Positions 45,160-58,304 of a DNA stretch of 64,000 bases are shown piece after piece. The position numbers and the translations under genes were made by a program. The notes under the pieces are model-generated. The model saw only the letters and a list, made by a program, of their open reading frames with translations, was not told the origin of the DNA and did no database searches. Origin of the DNA: Osedax fenrisi (taxonomy: Eukaryota; Annelida; Polychaeta; Sabellida; Siboglinidae). Every line of letters begins with the position of its first letter. Within the stretch, counting starts at the first letter, position 1. Location: assembly GCA_964019155.1 (NCBI GenBank), contig OZ025240.1, positions 36,064,269 to 36,128,268 on the forward strand, given 5' to 3'.

Positions 45160-46080
45160 TTTTTTATTATTTTGAAATGGTTTATTGACTACAAAATCAC
45201 ATGCATTCCAGTATTTTGGAGCTATCACAGATAAAGCAGATTCATAGTGAGCAGGGAGAGTCGAGCGTTGCACAATAATAATCGTGTGACATTTCCTTCT
45301 AGCTCGAATATTGATAATGTATGCTAGGTATTCGGGAGATCTAATATATATCACGTTATGGGTGATGCATAGTAGTCTGTACCTGCAGAGATACCTAAAC
45401 TTATGACAGCCGAGTGATCGCATTAGGGTCGATATTGAAACTATTGAAGATAACTTCAGTTTAAGGGGGTGCGTATAGCACGTCGTTGTATCATCTCAAG
45501 TTAAGCATACGCTTTAGGGGTAGATTACATAAAAGTAGGCAGAAGTATAGAAGTCTACTGAAGACTAGCAAGTGTATTAGACTTTTAGTCATTGAAAAAG
45601 TCAATTTATTGCGTGATTTTCTAATGTTATAAAGAACATAGCTTGCATTGCGAATCATTATAGATAGGTGGTCAGAGTAATATAGGTTGGAGATGATGGT
45701 GAAAATAGTAGTTGTTATGAATTGTTAGGTAGGCGGATAAAGTAGAAAGGGGTGGGTGATGATTAGGGGGTATACCCCCGGTATATAGGGGGTATACATA
45801 TATTAGGGGTATACCTATTGGTAGGTCTGGAGAGAATGATGGTGTCAGTTTTTGTCATATTAAAATATTTAAGTGATATGGAATTATGGGAGAGCCAGTC
45901 AGTAAGTTATGTGAGGCAGTTAAAAATACACAGTTACATAGAGTCACAGGAAATGGGAAAAGAAGTATACATTTGTAGATCGTCGGGAAAGAGATGGTAG
46001 TGGATGTAAGGATATTTACGAAATATGGATTTTATGTGTATAATATAAATAATAAAAAGTAAAGGTAAAGTATATGATGC
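45160..46080 (-). mobile_element. LINE L-A copy 2, decayed
   Basis: Minus strand ends with GTCAATAAACCATTTCAAAA as in L-A copy 1. C-terminal RT piece FRYLCRYRLLCITHNVIYIR and APKYWNA (45157-45423), and an RT core piece KYPYIHYHLFPDDLQMY near 45985-46020, in which the catalytic FADD reads FPDD. Numerous frameshifts, and a palindromic GTATACCCCC insertion at about 45768-45820. Non-functional and older than copy 1. Confidence 0.75.
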
Positions 46081-46413
46081 TTATATGATGCTATTCTAAC
46101 AGCAAAATCGTTAAAGATTATATATATATATATACATATGTATGTATGTACTTATGTGTTTATGTTGTTCTCGACTTATGTTGACATAATGAACACAATG
46201 CACTAGAAGTTAAAGATGACTCATATACGTCACGTGATTCAGTAGGTCACGTGGCCGCATCTAATAAGGCTAATGTTTCTTTGTATTTCAAACAATTAAA
46301 TACATTTAAATTAGTAATGGCAGAATATATATGTTGGAGCTATGACTAATTACCAATAATATGTAGTATTGACCTTATCAACAAATAATCATTTATAATA
46401 GATTCTATGTAAG

Positions 46414-46452
<39 letters not shown>

Positions 46453-46790
46453 GTAATAACATTATAATGTTATTATATAAAAATAGTCTTGACAATTTAT
46501 AATATATTATATACATATATATATATATATATATACACTCATAATTAGAAAGATTAAATGTATTGAATTATTATTAATAATTAATTAATTTCCCTTAGCA
46601 ATATAATTACTAAAATTAAACCATACATATAATAATTTATGTTACTTATACAATATATATATAGTATTATGATTAACAGTAGAATATATAATATACAGTA
46701 ATAACTATATCGTATTAATTCTTTAACTTGAGTTATTAAAATATATTGAGTGATTAATTTGTATGTTAATATCGTAATGGTTATTTTAAC
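46081..46790. other. AT-rich DNA with E-boxes
   Basis: Two CACGTG sites about 17 bp apart at 46230-46235 and 46247-46253 (CGTCACGTGATT, GGTCACGTGGCC). (TA)n at 46417-46450. No gene supported. Confidence 0.4.
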
Positions 46791-46794
46791 ACAC

Positions 46795-46850
46795 AAATAA
46801 ATCATAAATGATTTCTCAAAAGTGTACAGTATAAAACTAAATATAATAAT
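46795..46850 (-). mobile_element. 3' tail fragment of LINE L-B
   Basis: AAATAAATCATAAATGATTT then CTCAAAAGTGTA on plus is the complement of the L-B 3' UTR (TTTTGAGAAATCATTTATG). Only the last 55 or so bases are present, i.e. an extremely 5'-truncated insertion. Confidence 0.65.
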
Positions 46851-48235
46851 ATAATATAAATAATGTAATACAGACAATCTATCTAAAATAATAAAATAAC
46901 CGGAAAGACCAGAAATATAAATACTGACAAAACAAATATGTTTAAAGGATTTCGATTACAGATTACCTTACGCGAGGTCAATTTTGAATTGATTTATTAA
47001 ATTTATTATCGGTAACAATACTTATTTGATTCCAATTAAAACTTCCTATACTTATTAACACATACTACAAAATATTATTAGTTATATATAATATATAAGA
47101 TTTTATTCAAATTATTTCATTAATATTTAACTTGGTATAAAACAAATGATGTATTTTATATTTAATGGTTTTCATCAAAGTGATATACTTGGAAATTGGG
47201 AAACATCCTTGTGTTAACATAACCTATAGGTTATAATTATAATTAGGTCCGCTGAGTGTATTAATGTTGTAGGTTGTACCGTAGATATATAAATAAAGAG
47301 TATATGTATTTATATAAATGCATATATATATAACCTTTTCGTTGGCTTTATTTATTTGTATAGTATATTACATATAGTAAACTATCAAATTATACGCTTC
47401 TATTAATATAAATTACTAAAAATATTACTAAAATAAATAAAATATATTTCAGATTAAAATAATTAAAATTGTATATAATTTTATTTTTAAATAATAAGTT
47501 AATTATTTATTAAAAATATGTCATAGATATATTAATAAATAAAAGTACGTACTATGACGTAGTTACTATATTAAATAGTGTACATTGCATTTACTTAATG
47601 ATAATACTATAATACATATATTATAATGCGTTTTCATAAGATCAATACTTTCATGGAGATAATTATCGGAGCATTAATGCTTCTTGCCCGAAACACGGTT
47701 TTCTGGCCCACTATACACAAGGTATACAATCGCATTCCAACGATTGCGAAAGCTTCCAGGCGCATGCGTGAAGTAATTGGAAACAGAAGATAATGTCGTG
47801 ATTCTCGTGTTCATTGAAGGCGATATCCTTACCTGTTATAGAACCCATCGATATAACCCATCGATAAAAAGAAAGTTTTTAACGATACCCTTTCTTTATA
47901 TCGATGGTTATACCATATAACTAATGTGCTATACTTTCTACATTTAATGTATGCATATTGTTGCAATCGGTGATGGGCAACGCTCGTTTTACGTTAAGAT
48001 CGCCTATCGTTTACTCGGTCATTATAAATGATCACGATCACGATCATAAGCCGGCCTAACTATCATGATCAGTATAATGATATATTACGTGATTGCAGAT
48101 CTGGACGGTCGTTTTTAATCAATATATTAGATTAGTTATAATGTTAGTATTTTATATATATATATATTAATATGTTATTAATAGTATTTGTCAGATGAAG
48201 TGAAAAAGTATCGATTTGAATATATGGCAATATTA
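46851..48235. other. AT-rich intergenic DNA, NRF1-like site
   Basis: No gene supported. AGGCGCATGCGTGAAG at about 47757-47772 is NRF1-like. ACCCATCGATATAACCCATC (about 47846) and its partial complement near 47902 form an inverted repeat. Confidence 0.45.
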
Positions 48236-51200
48236 TATTGATTGATTGATTGAATGTTTATTTAGACACTTAAATAAATCATAAATGATTTCTCAAAAGT
48301 GTATATAATAGAATACAAATAATAAAATTAGGTAAACAATAAATACCATTAATAGTAATAAAATAAAATAGAATAAGCCGTACGGAAATTAATAAATAAA
48401 ATAATAATGACAAACAATATTAGTAATTCAGGTTCCCACCTGAGATCAATTGTTGTATATATTTCATGAATTTTGTATGCGATTTTATGGATCTAATATA
48501 GGGTGGGACTGGAGTATATAGCTTAAGACCAATATAACTCAGTGCCCGAGTATTCATTTTTGTAGGGACGGAGAATAGGAGTAGATAGAAGATGAGATGA
48601 GATGCATGGTTTATAAGTGATGGAAGGGAAGATCTTTGTACTAAAGAAGCCGAAATATAGGAGGGACACTTTTAAGAGTATGTTGAAGAATGAACAATAG
48701 ATAGTATACGATAAGCAGATCGTTTGTTAAATATGAACCATGGAGGTAAATGTTGGTATGAGGAAGTAAAGGAATGATCTCGAATACGTATATGTTGTAC
48801 GGATTGATGAACGAATAACTCGATTTAAGGAAGAGATAGATGATAATGGAAGATTTATAAGGATTGAGGAATAGTAATCTATACGTGAAAAAATATGAAC
48901 CATGGAGGTAAATGTTGGTATGAGGAAGTAAAGGAATGATCTCGAATACGTATATGTTGTACGGATTGATGAACGAATAACTCGATTTAAGGAAGAGATA
49001 GATGATAATGGAAGATTTATAAGGATTGAGGAATAGTAATCTATACGTGAGAGTACAAGGGAATTAACTAGAGTTTTAGTAAGAGATACAGTAATTTATT
49101 TTCGTATTTTTCTAATTCTAATTAGATGATAATTTGCAGATTTAGTGATGGCAGTAATATGAGGAATGAAGGAAAGTGTAGAATCAAAAAGTACACCTAA
49201 GTTAGATGCAATAGGAGAAGGAGATATTACAATATTATCAATAAGAAAGGAAGGAAGTAAGTTGGTGGAGAAAGATTCAACAATGTAGTTTTGGAGGTAT
49301 TAAGGAGAATATTATTAGAAATAAGCCATTCTTTTATGTCATTAGCACAATTAGAGAGTTGATTATTGAGACCTGGTGATGAATTAGTTGGAGGAAACAT
49401 ATATAGTTGTATGTCATCTGCATAAAGATGGAAATATATATTTGGATATTTAGATATTATGGATGGTAGTGGGTATAAATAAATGGAGAAAAGTGAAGGA
49501 CCGAGTTCCCTGGGGAACACCATATTTCATAGGAGAATGGGAAGAAAAAGAAATATATATTTTTACACTGCTACTACGGTCAGATAGATATGAAGTAAAC
49601 CATGAGAGGGCAATGTCTCTATCTCCAAGCAGGTACGGGACAGTAGAATTGTGTGATAAAGCGTATCTAAAGTACTGGATATGTCCAGCATTACTAGTTG
49701 ACAGCAGTTTTTAGTATTAAGGGTAGAAGTGATTACATCAATTACGTTTAGTAGTGCTGTTTCTGTGGAGTGTCCTCGGCGAAAGCCACTTTGTTGAGGA
49801 ATATAGATATTATTGGCGGTTAAATAGGAGATTAGTTGACGAGAGAGAACTATTTCCAAAATTTTACTCACCAAAGGTAGCTGAAAAATTGGGCGATAAT
49901 TGAGAAGTGATTCAGAATCGAGTGAAGGTTTTTTAAGAATGGGAGTATTATTGCTTGTTTAAAAATAGAAGGGACAGTACCAGAATTTAGGGAATATGAG
50001 ATGATATTACAGATAGTTGGACATAGATAATCGGAGTAAAGTTTAAAAATAGATAGTGGAACAGGATTGGAGGGAGATATCGAAGAGGATGCATTTAGTA
50101 GTTTAGATATGAGAGATATATGTGGCGGACGAAAAAAAACTTAAGAAACCAGATATAGGTGGGGTAACTATGATTGAAGGATACTTGGCAGTAGGCGTAT
50201 GGTTCTTGATCTTTATTATGATGGAGTCAATCTTATTAGAAAATGTTTTGGGGAAAAGACAGCATAATTGTAATGGAGAAATGTTAATTATAGATGGTAG
50301 TAATGCTGGTTTTGGGGGAGATAACAACTTATTAGCTAGTCTGAAAAGTCGTCGGTTATCAGAAGCAAGATCATTTATAACCTGAGTGTAATAGTATATT
50401 TGTCATAGGAAATTGCTAACTTGTAGATCTTACGTTGCTCAATGAATGAAGCTCCAGAAGATGAAGATCTCAAGGATATGTATATTCTTTCAGATTTACG
50501 AAGTAATCGTTTCAAGGACATGAGGTGGGAAGTAAACCATGGGGTATCAGGATGTAGAGTTACTGATATAGTTTTTGAAGGCGCATGTTTATCGAGAAGA
50601 TGGGATAGTATGGAATTTAATACAACTGTAGAATAACAGTAGTCACCTAAAGCAGAATGTAAGTCAGCTAAGAATATCATGGAATTAATATTCTTAATGG
50701 GTGTGTATGTAATACGTGTTTTCTGATTAGGATTGATAGTAAAGTTAGTTTTGAATGAGATTAGGAAGTGATCGGAAAGTAGATCAAGCCTAGAAATATT
50801 ACTCACCATGAGTTCAGAATGGAGAGAACTGGAGAATACAAGATCAATAATATTGACATTTATATGAGTTGGGAAATTGAAATGTTGTGATAGGGATAAT
50901 GAATTTGTTAAATTAGTGAACATAATATGTGGATTTGAGGTAGAATTAAAATGATAGTTGAAATCAACACGTATAATATGGTGGTATGTGGGTGAACTTA
51001 TGAGATCAGTAGCAAGATCGTTAAACTCACTTAGAAAGGAAGCGAATTCTGGTTTAGGCGTCTATAAATGACAGTAATGGATATAGATTTGTGTTTTTGG
51101 GTGAATGATATGGTTAAGCAGTCAGAGTAGGAAAAGTTATGGGATATGGATATACATGGTAAAGGTAGAGAAGTTTTTACGAGGAAGCCAACCCCAACAC

Positions 51201-51640
51201 CACGACCTGATAATCGTGGCGATAATATTAATGTATAACCAAAATTGTGAAATAGGGCAAATATGTCGGAATAATCTTGAGAGATCCACGTTTCCGTTAA
51301 TGCAATTATACTAAAATTGGACTTTTTAAGGAATGGTAATAAGAGTGAGGCATTGGAACGAAGAGAACAAATATTTATTAGGGCAATGTGTTCAGATAGT
51401 CATTCAGATTTAGTTAGAGAAGGTGTAGATATATGATTTGATTTTAGTGAATGAATAACTGGAACACTTGTGATGGTGGAATTATTTAAATCAATAGATG
51501 GAGTTGATTTTACAGGAAAATAAGGGGAGTTGGAATTTTCAGAAGGATTATTAGGTGTTTGGTCTGAATTAGTATTAATGGAGAGATTACTAAATGAGGG
51601 AACAGAAGATTTAAATTTAAGGTAGGAAGATTATATAATA
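48236..51640 (-). mobile_element. LINE L-B copy 2, about 3.4 kb with endonuclease and RT
   Basis: Minus strand, from the 5' side: a Ser/Asn-rich N-terminus (about 51640-51420), APE endonuclease with INICSLRSN (about 51375), ALTETWISQDY (about 51300), RGVGVGFLVK (about 51190), DFNYHF (about 50955), SDHFLISF (about 50775), a linker, then RT (50327 to 49227) and C-terminal region to a 3' UTR with (CAAT)n tail at 48236-48255. Stops and frameshifts break the frame (for example near 49540 and 50350) and a 158-bp segment is tandemly duplicated. This is the most complete L-B and shows the family is APE-type, CR1/L2-like. Confidence 0.88.
48731..49050 (-). repeat. 158-bp tandem duplication inside LINE L-B
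   Basis: 48731-48888 and 48893-49050 are essentially identical (from ATATGAACCATGGAGGTAAA to CTATACGTGA), separated by AAAA. The homologous copy at 17419-19375 has this segment once, so the duplication arose after insertion or in the source RNA. Near identity of the two units implies it is recent. Confidence 0.92.
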
Positions 51641-51782
51641 CTATAATAAAACTATAATATGTATATATTAATAAATACATATATAGTATATATTATATAC
51701 ACACATATATTTATATAAATATAAATAAATATATACACCTATAACCATATACATGTATATACGTGCACGTATACATATATAC

Positions 51783-51814
<32 letters not shown>

Positions 51815-52291
51815 AAATAAACACACACATACATATATATATATATATACATCAATTTAATTTAATTATAATTAACTGATTCAAGAGTATATATTTTATT
51901 TATTTTATATGGTTTTTCATTTGTTATATTGCTATTATCATTAGCTAGCTCACTATTCCATAGCTTTGGTCCGCTTATTAGCATACTATTTATTATTTGG
52001 CTTGCTTTTGAAATGGTATTTTGTGAGAAGGTTATATTTATTTTCATAGTTTATGTGTAGGACACTGTATATACTATGGGGATTACCTATTCCAACATTT
52101 CCCCATAATATACTTATACTTAATTATCTTGCATGCAATCATGCATTAATAGTAGGTATATGTGTGGTATATGTGCATATGCATGAATCAAACACTTTCA
52201 ACTAAATATTAACATGAGTAGCAATAGCCAATGACTTATCTATCACAAACTATATTAATAACATCCGGAATAACATAACTCTTAACATATA
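51641..52291. other. AT-rich intergenic DNA
   Basis: (TA)n and CATATA repeats at about 51770-51850. At 51862-52047 a minus-strand frame contains ISGPKLWNSELA, resembling the C-terminal motif of a CR1-like RT, so this is probably a small LINE fragment. Nothing else recognised. Confidence 0.4.
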
Positions 52292-52878
52292 GGGGACGTA
52301 ACGGGTAGTGGTCGTTTTAATTAACGCTTAAATGGTGCTAAATAGGATAATAAGTTCTATATACAATATTCAGATAATCAAAATGTCCATAATATAAAGT
52401 AAATTTTTTTTTTAAATAAAATTAATTACTCTAATTTATTACATAATCATTTTTTGTCAAATTTTGACAAAAACATAATTATATATATTTATGCTTATTT
52501 ATGTCCAAGAGTATGTGTATATATAATTAAATCATTTAATCAAATAAGGTGCGTATGCATCATAAATATAATTATTTAATATTAAAAAATATAAATCGAA
52601 TAAATTAGGAGACACCTATAGCATATTCTGATATTATCGGCCACTACCCCGGACTTGATTTATTTTAATGATTTTTTATGCATTATTGAATACATTATTG
52701 AATGCCAAATAAATCGTTAGTATTATTCAGTAATATATAAAAGTGAAATAATAGTATTATAGATCTATATGATTTATAGCTAATAAAAAAAACTAAGATC
52801 TTAAAATTCAATATTTATCGAGATATTAGAAGTATGCTGAGGCAATTAAATTATCGGCCACTACTCCGTTCTCTCCCA
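52292..52878. mobile_element. 587-bp MITE, GGGG-type termini, TA duplication
   Basis: Left terminus GGGGACGTAACGGGTAGTGG (52292) versus complement of the right terminus TGGGAGAGAACGGAGTAGTG (ending 52878) with several mismatches and one indel; both continue into GG(T/C)CG. TA flanks both sides (52290-52291, 52879-52880). The phrase CGGCCACTACCCCGG recurs internally at about 52638. No open frame. More diverged than the elements at 5170 and 57037 but built the same way. Confidence 0.6.
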
Positions 52879-54000
52879 TACTACTCGTATTATCCAAATA
52901 TGTACAGTAAAAAAATAACTGGTATCAACAATGTTCTACCTACTTGAAAATATCTTATTTTTCTATAATCGCCTACTGTTTCAACCATTAAATCAACAAA
53001 TCTATCAATGTAACCATATTATTAAAGCAACTAGGCAAACCTACTATGGTAATTTTTAATAAACGTAGATTTAATACGACGAAATCTCAATTACTTTACT
53101 AATGTGTTCTAAAGAATATTACTAATAGATATGCGCATTACAACTATATAGGTAATCTAGTGATCTATTACACGCCCCGTGTGTATTCCACACCAGTTTA
53201 CGTAATTAACTTATTAACTTACAACTAGTGAATTGAATCATAGAATATCAAATTTAAATAATTTTATAATATCAAACAATAATCGCAAACTATACTGAGG
53301 ATATTTTTTTAATATTATTGTATATGTGCTATGGAATATCATAAAATGGATATTAAAAACAAAATCGGAATTATCAAGAACACAATTCATAAACGCTCTA
53401 AAAAAAATTGGACTAAACACAATTGGATTAAATAATATTTTCTATATTATTGTAAGATTTTATCTTATCAAAGTTTATTTATTTTTATTTGTCATCATTT
53501 GTCATCATTTGTCATCATCCTACATATTTAGTTTATAGCCACTAGTAGCCTACTTACTACATAGAGATATATATCTTAATATAAATGGTATACTTGTCAA
53601 GATATAGAATAATAACTATAGTTATAGTTACTATAGTATTTGTATAGTTATTGTACTAATTTGTATAGTTATAACTATACAAATTAAACAGCACACTTTA
53701 GTTTTATAAAGCACATTATTATAGTGTATGTCTATAGACATATATTATATTATGACAAAGCTTCATCATTGCAATTAAGCTTGTTAGGAATATATTTAAA
53801 ATATGTCGCATTTACATTAATGTATTTAATGTTGCAATACAATCATAATAAAGATAATAACTATGATAAAGTATTGTGCAACGAAACATAAATTTATGTA
53901 TTCTAAATTTTTATAAATTTAATATTGTGTTTATTATAAATATAATATAATTTAATTACGCTCACTTACGTAAGGTTACAATTAATTATATATAACCTAT

Positions 54001-54048
<48 letters not shown>
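52879..54048. other. AT-rich intergenic DNA
   Basis: No gene supported. A triple direct repeat TTGTCATCA at about 53488-53520, and (TA)n at 54001-54048. A frame at 53326 lacks any recognisable feature. Confidence 0.45.
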
Positions 54049-54051
<3 letters not shown>

Positions 54052-55300
54052 CCTTACGCTACCAGGTCGAGCTTGCTCGGCATAGCATGCCACGTTTTCT
54101 CCATTAAACTATGTGTTCTCCATCGCCGTATTCAGTTCATCTGTATACACAGGTATACCTGAATACTTATACGTATATATCTGAACTATAGTTAATTCGC
54201 TGTTGTCTCTACTTTGTACAGTGTACGTCTTCTGTGGCTGTTCATATATTTGTTATGCATGTAGAGGTTCCCACAAAAGCACTTCGCTGATCAGTTCTCG
54301 TCTGCTTCGCCAACAATGTTCCGAGAAACGCATCATATGTTCTCTAATAGTAATCGTAATATTCGGGATATTTCCATATAATCCATTATTAGACGTATGC
54401 TATTGCCATCTTTTATTTAACGCAGCACGTAGCATTCTTGTATATGCTCCAACAATCGTTATATCTAAAGAAGATGTTTATGTCCGTGTGATGGAGCCAT
54501 ATAGGATTATAGGATAATGTATAGGATAGCCTACAATGATGGATTCGACTGTGGCCCTAAAGAAATTTGTCTTCAGCATTACATAACGATTAGAATTCCA
54601 TATTGATGTCATACTGTTTAGTGTGGCCAATGGCTGGCCTATCCTTACATTGACGTAATGATCAGTATATGCGACATAACTACCAATATACATGAAATAT
54701 TGTACTTGTTTGATGAGCTTACCCTTTAGACTTTCTATACCATTATTATTGTTCTGGTTCAGAGAGATATATTCCGTTTTGTCTGCGTTTACACCTAATC
54801 ATATTTCAGTCGCGACTTATTCGATTTTATGTAGCATTGTATTTGTATCTTTAACGTTGTCCTACGTAATGGCCATTTCATCAGCATAATCAGTGTCAGT
54901 TATGTATATTGCAGGATGTCGGCTACTCATTCGTTTTTTATAGTGAGACCGAGATGTTTGTTATCATCTAGTGATTTTCTTAATCATAGTCTAGACATAT
55001 TATAAAAAGGAAAGGTGCAAGCGTGTCTCCTTGTAATACCCCAGCAGTGATCTCGAATTATGGTGTATCTCCATGTGGTGATCTAACCATTGATGTTGTA
55101 ACTCGATAGATTATCATAACTGCTTCTACTGTTTCTGTGGGTATTCCATACGCAGAGAGAATATTTTTCATTTTACCGCGATGTATCGAATCAAATGCCT
55201 TGGCGAAGTCTAGAAATAATAGTGTGGCCGTAGATTATTTGATTTTACTCCTTCAATTATACGTCGCGCCTTCAATCCGCGGATTGTCAATATGTATCCC
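54049..55300 (-). mobile_element. LINE L-C copy 2, 5'-truncated
   Basis: Minus strand: 3' end ATGCCGAGCAAGCTCGACCT and GCGTAAGGTAA next to (TA)n, as in L-C copy 1. RT pieces include LDFAKAFDSIHRGKMKNIL (about 55215-55160), IPTETVEA, RSPHGDTP and GVLQGDTLAPF (about 55045-55015). Many frameshifts. Open frames on the plus strand here (54203, 54692, 55137) are antisense shadows. Confidence 0.8.
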
Positions 55301-55481
55301 ATATACAGGACAACAATATAGTGTATATATTCTGGCGGAAATTATTTTATATATATATATAAATATACATATACTTTACATTATTAGTATGTGTGCGTTA
55401 TTGTGTCTACACATATAAGTATACTTATAAATATATTTATGTGGTAATATATAATTAACTATATTTCAATATATATATATA

Positions 55482-55533
<52 letters not shown>

Positions 55534-55544
55534 TATATACCTTA

Positions 55545-55613
<69 letters not shown>

Positions 55614-55967
55614 TAGTATAATATATAGTGTACACTATAGTATACATAAAAATATATTCATTTACTACTTTTATTTGTTTTGATCATATTAAACTATTCA
55701 CAAGGTAGTATAATATTGAAAAAAAATTAAATATTAAGTTTATCATAGAATTGTATATGTTTTCCAATGATATACATTTTAAAATAATAGCATTAATGTA
55801 TACAATCTCATTATCATACAAAATATGTAAAATTGTTACCTTTTTTTTGCTCATTTTTGATCATAACTTATTTTAAAATAAAAAGTGGTAAAAGCTAAAA
55901 TAATACGACGTGCATTGCACTTCTTGCATTGTTAACAGAATATATATATTATTTTATTAATATTTAC

Positions 55968-56014
<47 letters not shown>
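55301..56014. other. (TA)n-dominated spacer
   Basis: (TA)n tracts at about 55480-55523, 55548-55606 and 55980-56012, with AT-rich sequence between them. No gene. Confidence 0.6.
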
Positions 56015-56316
56015 CTGCCTGTGTGGCACAGTGGCTAAGGAGTCAGACACACAAGCAGTAGGACACGGGTTCGACCCTCGTCCGGACCATTAATTAATTT
56101 TATAAAATGGGTCTTAAAATATTATTTAGAAGTGATCTTATATAATTGTGTATAAATAAATGATCGGCTCTCGTTAAAACCATGGATGCCTTAACATGAG
56201 AGCGACTTCGAAGGGATATTAGAGCCATATATGGTTATAAGTGAAAAATTCATCTAAGTTCCTGGATGGGATGAAAGGACTCCACCAAATAAAAATAACA
56301 ATAACAATAACAATAT
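56015..56316 (+). mobile_element. tRNA-derived SINE, copy 6 (near-complete)
   Basis: Head CTGCCTGTGTGGCACAGTGG, box B GGTTCGACCCTCG, body GGACCATTAATTAATTTTAT through GAGAGCGACTTCGAAGGG and CTGGATGGGATGAAAGGACT, tail (AACAAT)n to 56316. Inserted between (TA)n and the truncated 3' side of LINE L-F. Confidence 0.88.
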
Positions 56317-57036
56317 ATATAACAGTTTTCCCTCAAATGTGGTAAATTTGTAAGATGGTTCTTCTAGGATAGGAGTAGAGGAGGATCGCAGTAGACGGGT
56401 ATTATTAATATATGTAAAGTCGTCAAATATTTGAGTGGGTTCGGTGGCTATCAGTATTTTAATAAGAAAAGTCAGAGTTTTGTAGTTCATTTGCTGAGTT
56501 GTAGTCGCAGTTGTAGTCAGTAGTTTTCAGTTGGAGATGGTTCGTATAATTCATTCTAGTTTAGTAATCGAGGTAATCGTTTTACCAATGAGAAAGGTGT
56601 TACAATAATTTAGTCTAGAGAGAACAAGTGAGTGCACGAGGAGTTTGGCCGTAGGGAAGTCAATGAAAGATCGAATATTCCCAATATTATATTGAAATTA
56701 CAAGGTCGTCTTTATTAGTGAGGTGATATGATCATCAGAGTCTAATGTAGGATTGAGGGTACTCTAAATATATGTAACGGAAGAAGACGGAGTGAGTGGT
56801 AAGGAGTCGATGTAGAGTATAAAAAAATGTCTAAGTTGGAGTTAGCGTTAATGTTGAGTAGTTCGGTTTTAGTAGCGTTACGTTTCAAGTGGTTAGATGT
56901 TATCCAGTTATGTATTGTATCCATGCATAGTTGTAATTCGGTAGAGTTTGTGGTTTCGTGTGTAATTCAATGTTGTCAGCGTAGAGTGTGTAGTTAAAAT
57001 TGGGGAAGGTATTTAATATAATTGAGAATGGTAGTA

Positions 57037-57929
57037 GGGGAAAGTAACCGAACACGGACAGTGCCCGAATACGGACACTCTCGGTATCTCAGAAACCATA
57101 AATCCTACAAAAAAATGTTTAATCATATAAATAGTCTAAAAGAGTATTTTTTATATTATTATTATTCAAAATATTGCTGATATATCCAATAAACTGATTT
57201 TTTTATTACGATTTTAAATTTATCAAAAAAAAAATCAACTTAAAACCTTCTCAAGTATATATAAATGTATTAATATAAAATATAACAATATATTATTAAA
57301 AACTAAAGCATTCTAAAAATTGTATTTTTAATTTCTATATTTGTTATCAAATATTCATTAAGTTATAAGCATATATCTAGATGTTATATAAGTTCCTAAT
57401 ACGGACACTCTAAATGTCTTAATACGGACACCCTATAACCAATCAACGCACAGCGTATGAACTATTTTGATTTTCATAAAAATCGCGTGCGCTATAATAT
57501 TAATACTACCAATAAAGCTAATTCTAAAAAAATTATTATTTATACACTTAAATTGTATTATTAATTAAAAAAAATAAAAATAAATAAAATATTAACTAAT
57601 TAAATTACAATATATTTTTCATAAAATTAATTATAAATAACGTAATTGTAATTTGTCTATTGATTCATGATTGATTCAATAATATATAGTTTATCTAGTG
57701 GTATATAGGGTGTCCGTATTATAACACAGGGTGTCCGTATTCGGACATGGATACCGAATACGGATACCCCAGTTATCTATGAAATTAAAAGATTATATAA
57801 AATTTTAAAATTACAATTATATCTATAATCATATATTATGAATATATTGTAATTTTTGAATAAAAGTAATGAGTCATAAAAAGTTAAGTCCATTTATTGT
57901 TAAAGTGTCCGTATTAGGTTACTTTCCCC
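57037..57929. mobile_element. 893-bp MITE, GGGGAAAGTAACC termini, TA duplication
   Basis: GGGGAAAGTAACCGAACACG (57037) and the complement of the right end GGGGAAAGTAACCTAATACG (ending 57929) match at 22 of 24 positions including GACA. TA flanks both sides (57035-57036, 57930-57931). The phrase GTCCGTATT/AATACGGAC occurs at both ends and repeatedly inside (about 57068, 57398, 57420, 57710, 57730, 57755). No open frame. It interrupts LINE L-F. A partial copy is at 30160-30733. Confidence 0.82.
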
Positions 57930-58304
57930 TAGGTATATCGCGAGGCTGATGTGCGAGAGGATATAATATTGAGGAATACCCCAATACAGTTTGCGGTATG
58001 ATTAAAAATGATCATAAATTTTGACCGAAAAGTAGCAATCACGAATAAAGTAAGAGATTCATTTTAGCAGAGTTCCGGTAATTCCTATTTTTCTAGTCGG
58101 GTTAAAAGGATATTATGGTCAAGGGTATCGAATGCACAGGAAAAGTCAAGGAAAATTGATTGGGTTGGTGATTTATTATCAGCTGATATTAGAAGATTAT
58201 CCAGTAGCTGTATTATGGCAGTTTTCGTACTATGGTTGGGTATAACAGCTTGTTGTATCGGATCAAGGATATTGAAACGATTTAAGAAGTGTATGAGTTG
58301 GTAG

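Noticed and set aside
50122..50636. Plus-strand frames of 87 and 64 codons
   Set aside because: Antisense of LINE L-B copy 2, which has clear RT and endonuclease motifs on the minus strand.
54203..55418. Plus-strand frames at 54203, 54692 and 55137
   Set aside because: Antisense of LINE L-C copy 2; the minus strand encodes KAFDSIHRGKM and GVLQGDTLAP.
55459..55647. Tyr-Ile repeat frames here and at 7152, 24752, 29479 and 33414
   Set aside because: Translations of (TA)n microsatellites.
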